Assembly (NCBI RefSeq): GCF_000789255.1
Contig: NZ_CP009552.1
Location: 1,796,816 to 1,860,815, forward strand
Direction of reading: 5' to 3'
Length of the DNA: 64,000 nt
Source of the DNA: Geoglobus acetivorans
GTDB taxonomy: Archaea > Halobacteriota > Archaeoglobi > Archaeoglobales > Archaeoglobaceae
Shown here: piece after piece, positions 58,158 to 64,000 of the stretch
Layout of the letters: every line of letters starts with the position of its first letter
Numbering within the stretch: the stretch's first letter is position 1
The notes under the pieces: model-generated
Told to the model about the DNA's origin: nothing
The model's database searches: none
The model's input: the letters and a program-made list of their open reading frames with translations, nothing else
Made by a program: the position numbers and the translations under genes

Positions 58158-58537
58158 CTGAAATCACCACTGTAGTGGCCTCCCGCACACTGCTCTGTTT
58201 CGCCCTGCATTTCAGAGTTGCTGGCTGACAGCCCTTGCGTTCTGAGTGATTTAGAGCACTCTTTTCAGGTTTTCTGAGCGCCCAAGTGATGTTCTCGACT
58301 TTGAGTTTTTCTTTCAGGTAGGTGCTATTTTTCGTGACTCACGAATTTACTGACGGTACTTGGTAAAAGTAGTTGTTGCTATTGGTCTTCGAGACTTTTC
58401 TTTTAAACAATCAAATATCTATCTGGGGATTAAGCTCTGCTATCTGCATCATAAAAATTGGAAAAAAGTTTGTAATTTGGGGGGTTCCGTTTCGGCAAAT
58501 TTCCAAATTCCTGACGTTTTCTGGGTGTCTCAAACAG
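58158..58537. other. Intergenic region with a possible protein-coding remnant
   Basis: 380 bp with no convincing intact gene. On the minus strand an open stretch at about 58170-58341 without a start codon encodes a protein-like sequence (YLKEKLKVENITWALRKPEK; KGCQPATLKCRAKQSSVREA) that runs into the start of the kinase-like gene. This could be the tail of a decayed gene, perhaps a transposase; not assignable. The right half (58370-58537) is AT-rich spacer. Confidence 0.3.
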
Positions 58538-59683
58538 CTAATCATCCCTTTCATGGCCTTTATTTTTGAACACGAAATTGATGGTGTAATCAGTTGTGCT
58601 TCCATCTGGAAACGTCAGCCGTATGTTTGCGATTGTATTGGAGTTGGCTTCATGCGCTGTTGGTGGCACGATAGGAAGCTGGAACACTCCGTTTGAATCG
58701 GAATACCATGTGAAGCTCTGGCTTATTGTTCCTTCACCGGTGTCATATGTGATGTTCACTTTTATTGCTGCGTTCGGTACTGTGGTCCCGGTTATGTAAA
58801 ACGATGGCGAAGACTTCAGGTCTCCTGTTGAAGTAAGATCTACAGTTACTGCGGATCCGTCTGAAAGTGTGGTAGACGACCCGTCGGAATCTGTGAGGTT
58901 AAAACTGCCGAGTGTATACTTTACTGGAGCCGGTTCATTACTGTTGTTCAGCTCACTTCCGGCAAAGTACATCAGAATCTCTGTGTCAGGGCTTACTGTG
59001 AAATTTATCCATTTATCGCCAACTGTGGGAGATAATCCCTTCTCAGATAGAACACTGGCGAGATGTTCTATGTACCATTCGTATCCTTCCTTCACCGAGA
59101 TGTTGAACCATGCATCACTTTTAACCCTGTACTCTCCAAATCCGTCGAGGACAAGTTTGGCGTTTCCGGATATTGTTTTCTCGTCACTCTCAAAAATGAG
59201 TAGTGTCATCTTGCCGTTCTGGTAAAGGTCCATTCCACCGATGTCGCTACCTCCGGAGAAATATTCTCCGAGAATCATTGTCTCTGGAGGAACATTCATG
59301 TAGTGGTAGCGAGGTTCAAGGACAAACGCCGTTATATTGATCTTTCTGGACAGGAGGGACGATTCCATTTCTCCGATTCTCTCAATCTTTATGCTTGAAG
59401 ATGCCTTGCTTGGCGTAATCAGGAAGGGGTATTTCGGGTAGTTGGTATCGAGATACACGTTCAGAACTGAGGAGCCATAATTTGCAGCCTCAATTATTTT
59501 TTCGTCCAGCTTTTCGAATTCTTTCTTTACTTCGAAGTAGTGCATGCTCTCTTCATTCTTAAGCCACACAGGAACGAAAAACTGCTGCACCACGCCGATA
59601 CCACCAACGATAATCGCGAAGGCCAGCACTAACCCGAGGACAGGTGAAACCGCATGGTTGTTGATACTCCTAATTATTCTCAT
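58538..59683 (-). CDS. Type IV pilin-like secreted protein
   Basis: 381-aa protein with an archaeal class III-like N-terminus: basic MRIIRSINNHAVSP followed by the hydrophobic helix VLGLVLAFAIIVGGIGVVQQ. This resembles archaeal pilin N-terminal domains (DUF1628-like), processed by a PibD/EppA-type peptidase, but the mature part is far longer than a structural pilin and rich in Ser/Thr/Asn beta sequence, suggesting a minor pilin, adhesin or anchored surface protein. ATG 59683 preferred; TTG 59686 is adjacent. No other pilus genes are nearby. Confidence 0.65.
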   Translation of the reverse strand: MRIIRSINNHAVSPVLGLVLAFAIIVGGIGVVQQFFVPVWLKNEESMHYFEVKKEFEKLDEKIIEAANYGSSVLNVYLDTNYPKYPFLITPSKASSSIKIERIGEMESSLLSRKINITAFVLEPRYHYMNVPPETMILGEYFSGGSDIGGMDLYQNGKMTLLIFESDEKTISGNAKLVLDGFGEYRVKSDAWFNISVKEGYEWYIEHLASVLSEKGLSPTVGDKWINFTVSPDTEILMYFAGSELNNSNEPAPVKYTLGSFNLTDSDGSSTTLSDGSAVTVDLTSTGDLKSSPSFYITGTTVPNAAIKVNITYDTGEGTISQSFTWYSDSNGVFQLPIVPPTAHEANSNTIANIRLTFPDGSTTDYTINFVFKNKGHERDD

Positions 59684-59782
59684 CAAATAGATATTTTAAA
59701 AGTCAAAATTAAAAAACTTACCGCATCTCATAATGAGTTTCTGTCCGGGATGGAGATTCGGGAAAAAGAAAAATGAGTTTTG

Positions 59783-60898
59783 CTATTCTATGCTTTCAAA
59801 TCTATCCTTCAGCCTGTCCATAACCTTCGGCAGAGTGGTGTACTCCATGTCTTCCATAGGCAGTCTGTGTGGCTCGAACGGGCCGTGCCTCCTCATGTAC
59901 TCTGCTATCTCAACGGCCTTCTGTCTGGTGTAGTCGTAAGCCGGGTCGTCGAACAGGTCTACAGGACCTACAAGCTTCCCGTTGGCGAGCTGGAAGCCTG
60001 CGGCTATGACCCTCGGAGGACCGTCAAACCTGGTGCACTTGGAGTAGTGGAACGGCACCGGCATTAACGGGCCGTTGTGGGAGCCGCGCATCCACCCGCT
60101 GACCAGGTGCGGGAAGGCAAATGGCTCCAGCACTTCTCCTACTGCAGGCAATCCACTTTGAGCTCTGACAAGTGCAACGGGGTCATCCTTGCCCACGTAC
60201 TCTCCGGCAATCTGGTACAGCTTCTCCGTGCTTATCACGGCTACAGGCTCATCTGCTGGAAGTTTTCCACCTTCCTTTGGAAATACTCTTTTGATGACGA
60301 ACCTTGATTTTGCTCCTATGAGCGCGAGAATGTCGTACATCTCTTCTGGCGAGCTCATCAAAACCCTCTTGTGCTCGTAGATGTCCCATATTTCGAAAAC
60401 AAAGCCATTGTGGAGGTTTGGATCGATGACCAGACCGGCGGTGTTGAAAGGATCGGCAAACATCCTGAAGATTGGCAGGTTGAATGCTCCGGGCTCGGTT
60501 TTGTCCATCATGAACGCAATTACCGGCTCCGCCCCCCTTTCCGTGAACTCCATCTCAGCAACTCCAGGCCCCATTCCTCTCACGTTGCCTGAAAAAGCGT
60601 CGCTCAGCAAATCCTGACCTGCGCCATAGAGCTTGAGCTCCTTTGCTATTGCCGTTGCCTTCTCAAAGGTCTCCCAGGCGAGCTTGTGGATTTCTTCGCT
60701 GTCCACGCCCTTTCTGTGAGTCATCACAAGTTCGAGATCGTCTCCCGCTCTGAAGACCCTGAAGTCTATTATCAGCCCGCTATCTTTTGCGATGGACAGG
60801 GTTTCCTGGGCTTTTTCGATAAGCTCGTCGGCTACAGTAACATGTCCGGGCAGTCCACCGACATCTGCTTTGATTAGACTCACTGTAGTTTTGCTCAT
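59783..60898 (-). CDS. fbp: Fructose-1,6-bisphosphate aldolase/phosphatase (bifunctional, class V FBPase)
   Basis: 371-aa archaeal gluconeogenic enzyme that condenses DHAP and GAP and then dephosphorylates the product to fructose 6-phosphate. Seen: SLIKADVGGLPGHVTVADEL (metal-binding Asp/His), SDAFSGNVRGMGPGVAEMEF, KSRFVIKRVFPKEGGKLPAD (Schiff-base Lys region), GWMRGSHNGPLMPVPF and DPAYDYTRQKAVEIAEYMRR. Length matches the family. ATG 60898 is 26 bp downstream of a minus-strand CTTTTATAG box, so leaderless. Confidence 0.96.
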   Translation of the reverse strand: MSKTTVSLIKADVGGLPGHVTVADELIEKAQETLSIAKDSGLIIDFRVFRAGDDLELVMTHRKGVDSEEIHKLAWETFEKATAIAKELKLYGAGQDLLSDAFSGNVRGMGPGVAEMEFTERGAEPVIAFMMDKTEPGAFNLPIFRMFADPFNTAGLVIDPNLHNGFVFEIWDIYEHKRVLMSSPEEMYDILALIGAKSRFVIKRVFPKEGGKLPADEPVAVISTEKLYQIAGEYVGKDDPVALVRAQSGLPAVGEVLEPFAFPHLVSGWMRGSHNGPLMPVPFHYSKCTRFDGPPRVIAAGFQLANGKLVGPVDLFDDPAYDYTRQKAVEIAEYMRRHGPFEPHRLPMEDMEYTTLPKVMDRLKDRFESIE

Positions 60899-60918
60899 GG
60901 GCAGAAATGGGTATCAAA

Positions 60919-60949
60919 GCTATAAAAGGTTTCAGGTTAATTTTATATA
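60919..60949. promoter_or_regulatory. Divergent promoters of fbp and KaiC-like gene
   Basis: Minus-strand CCTTTTATAGC at 60919-60929 is 26 bp from the fbp ATG. Plus-strand TTTTATATA at 60941-60949 would start transcription near 60971 for the KaiC-like gene. Confidence 0.5.
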
Positions 60950-61007
60950 CCACATACTCATAATTAGGTGCGAGGATATAATCACGTTAATGATGAGGGG
61001 GAATTTC

Positions 61008-61736
61008 ATGCTGAGAAGATGCCCAACTGGCATACCTGGATTTGATGAACTGTGTGAGGGAGGCCTTGTAAGGGACAGAAGTTATCTGATTTCAGGGCCT
61101 TCGGGTACAGGAAAGACAATATTTGCAATGCAGTTTCTGGTTAACGGTGCGAAGGAGTTTAATGAGCCTGGAATTTTCATTGCCACGGAGGAAAGGCCCC
61201 AGAATCTTAGAGAGAACTTTTCAGTTTTTGGCTGGGACCTTGAAAAGCTGGAAGACGAGAACATGCTTGCGATAATCGACGCAACGTCAGCAAAAATTGG
61301 CCTGCCAACCGATGAGAAATACATTGATGTCAGGCCATTTGATATAAGGAGCCTTATTGATAATATAATCACGATCCAGGATGAAATCGGTGCTTTGAGG
61401 GCAGCTCTGGACTCAACAACGGCACTCGGTTTTTCGATTGCAGATCCTTCCAAGTTCAGGGTGGAGCTGCTCAAGATATCAACAACGCTGGAGGTTCTCG
61501 GTCTGACAACCGTGATGACAGCGGAGGTAATCGAGAGCGGAATGATTTCCAGGTTTGGTGTGGAGAACTTCGTTACAGAGGGTACAATAGTGCTTTATTA
61601 TACGAGAAGCGAGAATGTTAGAGTAAGAAGCCTTGAAATTTACAAGATGAGGGGAACGAATCACAGCCAGAAGATACACCCGTACGATATAACCTCTGGC
61701 GGTATTGTCGTTCATTCAAAGGAAGAACTGTTCTGA
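61008..61736 (+). CDS. KaiC-like RecA-superfamily ATPase
   Basis: 242-aa single-domain KaiC/RadA-related ATPase. Seen: CPTGIPGFDELCEGGLVRDR, Walker A GPSGTGKT (30-37), ATEERPQNLRENFSVFGWDL with the paired catalytic Glu, and Walker B-like region LRAALDSTTALG, plus a C-terminal MRGTNHSQKIHPYDITSGGI motif typical of archaeal KaiC-domain regulators. Role unknown; such proteins often act in signalling or motility switching. ATG 61008 with AGGGGGAA ribosome site is preferred; ATG 60990 is possible. Confidence 0.85.
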   Translation: MLRRCPTGIPGFDELCEGGLVRDRSYLISGPSGTGKTIFAMQFLVNGAKEFNEPGIFIATEERPQNLRENFSVFGWDLEKLEDENMLAIIDATSAKIGLPTDEKYIDVRPFDIRSLIDNIITIQDEIGALRAALDSTTALGFSIADPSKFRVELLKISTTLEVLGLTTVMTAEVIESGMISRFGVENFVTEGTIVLYYTRSENVRVRSLEIYKMRGTNHSQKIHPYDITSGGIVVHSKEELF

Positions 61737-61928
61737 GAATGTGTAATTTTGTCCACAATTTTTTATTGGTGTGTGGGTAAAATTGGCAGCCACACCATGA
61801 GCGTTCTTTGATGACATCTCATATTAATCCGAAAATCACTCCTTTTACAGCCCTTTCGCAGCTTCCACCGTTTTTCAGAGGTTTGAGGTTAATGAACTCT
61901 CCCGCCCACTCTGTGTATTGTCCTGCTT

Positions 61929-62240
61929 TCACCTGTCACTGTTTTTCTGCTTTTTAATAGAATACCTCTTGAATCCAGGGGATGACAGAGCTACGCACCA
62001 GTTTTCGATCTCTGTCTTTGCCTCGTCTATTATTATCATCAAACCCTTTTCATCAAGAATCCCGGCAAGTTCTCCATGAAGGTAAAACCGAACATCTTTC
62101 GTGCGGATTTCTATATCCAGCGGTCCATCAGGAATGAGGATCACTGAACCTTTCTCTATGCATCTATCCTTCATCAGTAATTTCAGGGCAGGTTTAATGG
62201 TCTGAACCCTTCTGTAGATTTCCTCCCAGCTCTGTGCCAT
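61929..62240 (-). CDS. Small conserved-looking soluble protein, function unknown
   Basis: 103-aa protein not recognised. N-terminal amphipathic helix (SWEEIYRRVQTIKPALKLLM), then alternating strands (GSVILIPDGPLDIEIRTKDV; RFYLHGELAGILDEKGLMII) and a basic C-terminus ending SIKKQKNSDR. No membrane segment or catalytic motif. Its ATG follows the TAA of the upstream membrane gene with no gap, so they are one transcription unit. The 192 bp between it and the KaiC-like gene hold nothing recognisable. Confidence 0.6.
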   Translation of the reverse strand: MAQSWEEIYRRVQTIKPALKLLMKDRCIEKGSVILIPDGPLDIEIRTKDVRFYLHGELAGILDEKGLMIIIDEAKTEIENWCVALSSPGFKRYSIKKQKNSDR

Positions 62241-62981
62241 TTATCTCATTCCCAAGGTTCTTTTTATGGATCTTCCAAGCTCCGAAATTGTGTGGTTCAT
62301 GATGATTGCGTGGCCAGCAATCAGCGTGTTGCATATGACTAATTCACATCCCTGCGTCTCTCTGGAGAGCATGGCAAATGAGAAAAGCGTTATGGCGAGT
62401 GTGAGTTTCAGGAAATGTGAGTAGAAGTCCATATGTTCGAGGATCATCCCCTTCACCAGCATGCTGTAGTACTTGGAGAGCAGGTAGATGATGTATACTG
62501 ACATAACTGCAGATATTATAAAAAGGCCGTTGAGCGATATGGCGATGTGGTTGGCAATAGTGCTGAAGTGCTGGTTGAGCGTGTTGAGGTACATCCAGAT
62601 CACTGCCAATCCCATCACAAGAATGATATTGGTCTGATTGAACTGGGGCGTCAGGAATTTTATTGAATTTTTATGCAGGCTGAAGACGATTTTCAGAAAC
62701 AGGTAGAGAATTATGGCTGCGTAGCCTGCGAGCACAAGACTGAAGTACGTTTTGGGTACGAATTTGGAAGACCCCGAAATGTACTGGGCAAGGTTGACAA
62801 TCTGAAGGATTGAGAGGATTGCGTAAACGACCATAAGTGCTATAAGAACCAGAATGGTCTTATCTGCGTGGAGCTGTAGCGACTGGGCTATCATGTTTTT
62901 TCTTCCATCTGTTGAGTTGAATATTGAGGCTATGTAAAGTCCTCCCAGTGATGTGAGAAGCGCGAGATAGACCTCAAGCAT
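62241..62981 (-). CDS. Polytopic membrane protein of unknown function (about 7 TM)
   Basis: 246-aa protein with seven hydrophobic segments, first at residues ~3-22 and others near 44-64, 80-100, 117-137, 145-170, 190-208 and 212-230. No family recognised; the layout resembles a 7-TM sensory/membrane domain without attached signalling module. Co-transcribed with the 103-aa gene that follows directly. The IS481-family element is inserted 57 bp upstream of its ATG and probably replaced or separated its native promoter. Confidence 0.62.
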   Translation of the reverse strand: MLEVYLALLTSLGGLYIASIFNSTDGRKNMIAQSLQLHADKTILVLIALMVVYAILSILQIVNLAQYISGSSKFVPKTYFSLVLAGYAAIILYLFLKIVFSLHKNSIKFLTPQFNQTNIILVMGLAVIWMYLNTLNQHFSTIANHIAISLNGLFIISAVMSVYIIYLLSKYYSMLVKGMILEHMDFYSHFLKLTLAITLFSFAMLSRETQGCELVICNTLIAGHAIIMNHTISELGRSIKRTLGMR

Positions 62982-63037
62982 TGGGACTCATTCTCTCGTC
63001 ACCAAAATATATATCTTTTGCAATCTTGCTGTTTGGG

Positions 63038-63063
63038 TGTCTTTTCCCGAAATTATTTCCCAC
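63038..63063 (+). repeat. Left terminal inverted repeat of IS element
   Basis: Begins TGTCTTTTCCCGAAATT and ends ATTTCCCAC; pairs with 63975-64000 on the opposite strand with five mismatches. Confidence 0.85.
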
Positions 63064-63079
63064 TTCAACAAACCCCCAT

Positions 63080-63985
63080 GTGAAACTTGACGAGAAAGCG
63101 ATAAAATGGATTATCAGAGAGAAAGGGAAGGGTACACCGACAAAGGAGATAGCAGAGATCGAAAACATAACACCAAGAAGAGTAAATCAGATCTACAAGC
63201 AATACAAAGATACTGGAGAAATACCAAAGCCAAAGAAACCAGGTAGACCTAAAAAAGAACTATCAGAAGAAGAAATAGAAGCCATAAAAGAAGCCTATGA
63301 AGAGTACAGGTGTAATGCAGTAGTTCTCCAAACAATCTTAAAGGAAAGAGGTTACAGAATAAGCAAGAACAAAATACACGAAGTGTTGAGAATGAACGGC
63401 TATGCTAAGGAGGAGAAGAACAAGAAAAAGCGTAAAAAGTGGATAAGGTATGAGAGAAAGCACTCTATGGAATTATGGCATGCAGACTGGTTTTTCTATA
63501 ACGGGAAGTGGATAATTGCTTATCTGGACGATGCTTCCCGTCTGATTACTGGTTACGGAGTATTTGATAAAGCAACATCTGAGAATGCCATAAAAGTGCT
63601 AAAAGAAGCCATGGATGATTATGGCAGGCCGGAATCAATCCTGACGGATAGAGGTACTCAGTTCTACGCATCTGCAGGGGAGAAGAAGGCTAAAGGAGTA
63701 TCTAAATTTGAGAAATTCCTTGCAGAGAATGAAATTAAGCATATTGTGGGTAGGGTGAATCACCCACAAACGAATGGAAAGATAGAGAGGTTCTATGGAA
63801 CGCTGGAAGCTAAAATCAAGTATTTCGATACAGTAGATGAATTCATGGAGTGGTACAATCACAAAAGACCCCACATGAGTCTCAACTTAGATGAACTGGA
63901 GACTCCCTATAAAGCATTTTTGAGAAAGTTGACTCCTGAGAGAATATTGAGTTATTCGTGGAGGTGGTTTGATGGTGGGAAATGA
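63080..63985 (+). CDS. IS481-family (ISA0963-like) transposase
   Basis: 301-aa DDE transposase. N-terminal helix-turn-helix (GTPTKEIAEIENITPRRVNQ), a basic Pro/Lys linker, a second helical HTH, and an rve-type catalytic core with D136 (LWHADWFFYNG), D190 (ILTDRGTQFY) and E236 (NGKIERFYGTLE), spacing 45 residues between the last two, then WYNHKRPHMSLNLDELETPY. Start is GTG 63080; earlier in-frame codons lie outside the element or are not starts. The TGA at 63983-63985 falls inside the right inverted repeat. No frameshift or stop, so the element looks active. Confidence 0.9.
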   Translation: MKLDEKAIKWIIREKGKGTPTKEIAEIENITPRRVNQIYKQYKDTGEIPKPKKPGRPKKELSEEEIEAIKEAYEEYRCNAVVLQTILKERGYRISKNKIHEVLRMNGYAKEEKNKKKRKKWIRYERKHSMELWHADWFFYNGKWIIAYLDDASRLITGYGVFDKATSENAIKVLKEAMDDYGRPESILTDRGTQFYASAGEKKAKGVSKFEKFLAENEIKHIVGRVNHPQTNGKIERFYGTLEAKIKYFDTVDEFMEWYNHKRPHMSLNLDELETPYKAFLRKLTPERILSYSWRWFDGGK

Positions 63986-64000
63986 TTTTAGGAAACTACA
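63975..64000 (-). repeat. Right terminal inverted repeat of IS element
   Basis: Reads GTGGGAAATGATTTTAGG on the plus strand and ends ACA at the final base; reverse complement matches the left repeat in 21 of 26 positions and contains the transposase stop. Confidence 0.82.

Larger units (their letters stand above)
63038..64000 (+). mobile_element. IS481-family insertion sequence, ISA0963-like, 963 bp, complete
   Basis: A single transposase gene is flanked by 26-bp imperfect terminal inverted repeats beginning TGT and ending ACA (21 of 26 matches). The span from 63038 to the last base of the window is exactly 963 bp, the size for which the Archaeoglobus fulgidus element ISA0963 is named. Target duplication cannot be checked because the right flank is outside the window. 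Confidence 0.85.

Noticed and set aside
58373..58696. 107-codon plus-strand ORF near 58.4-58.7 kb
   Set aside because: Lies over the 3' end of the pilin-like gene and an AT-rich spacer; no supporting features.
1..64000. CRISPR array or rRNA operon
   Set aside because: No regularly spaced direct repeats and no 16S/23S/5S-like sequence were noticed anywhere in the window.

Overview
The window comes from a euryarchaeon of the Archaeoglobus/Ferroglobus/Geoglobus group; species is not determined. Markers are sn-glycerol-1-phosphate dehydrogenase, an archaeal S10/spc-type ribosomal operon with eS4, eL32, eL19 and RNase P component 1, Cbf5, PCNA, PriL, Pelota, Hel308, archaeal NAC, a PGF-CTERM surface protein, DUF1102 proteins, bacterial-type GyrB, fatty-acid enzymes and a complete 963-bp ISA0963-like element. 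Many starts lie 25-28 bp downstream of a TATA-like box (leaderless transcripts); others carry a GGTGA-type ribosome site.

Layout. 1-8.4 kb: 5' part of tatC, a sphingosine-phosphate-lyase-like PLP enzyme with an MFS carrier, acyl-CoA ligase plus acyl-CoA dehydrogenase, hel308, a membrane thioredoxin. 8.4-15.1 kb: egsA, a gyrB/DUF89/Cys-rich operon, a lipoprotein, a proC-HD operon. 15.1-19.5 kb: an envelope module with a winged-helix regulator, two DUF1102 proteins, a dedicated signal peptidase, a frameshifted downstream partner, a further DUF1102-like protein and a DUF5305-like protein. 19.5-22.4 kb: EamA transporter, spermidine synthase, TrmI, NAC. 22.4-29.9 kb: a dipeptide/oligopeptide ABC importer operon whose first ATPase gene is interrupted by a -1 frameshift at a G6 run. 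29.9-36.1 kb: MATE exporter, tRNA-Arg(CCG), an AT-rich spacer, a pair of large secreted proteins and a decayed ABC ATPase. 36.1-38.3 kb: hisA-hisB and small regulators. 38.3-53.9 kb: SPOUT methyltransferase, 23 ribosomal protein genes with rnp1, secY, an EMC3/YidC-like protein, cmk and cbf5. 53.9-56.8 kb: pcn, priL, pelA. 56.9-64 kb: an MNT/HEPN pair, a polyprenol-kinase-like gene, a pilin-like protein, FBP aldolase/phosphatase, a KaiC-like ATPase, two unknown genes and the IS481-family element that ends exactly at the window edge.

The most unusual content is: (1) a secreted protein at 32.0-34.3 kb that appears to be a circularly permuted caspase/legumain-fold peptidase (Cys half before His half), translationally coupled to a lipoprotein with an EF-hand and a transglutaminase-like triad; (2) the SipW/TasA-like envelope module with a probable +1 frameshift joining the signal peptidase to its neighbour; (3) a PriL with an eight-cysteine ferredoxin-like insertion besides the canonical FeS domain; (4) the dppD frameshift at a perfect X XXY YYZ slippery heptamer. 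These are readings from sequence alone; no database search was possible.
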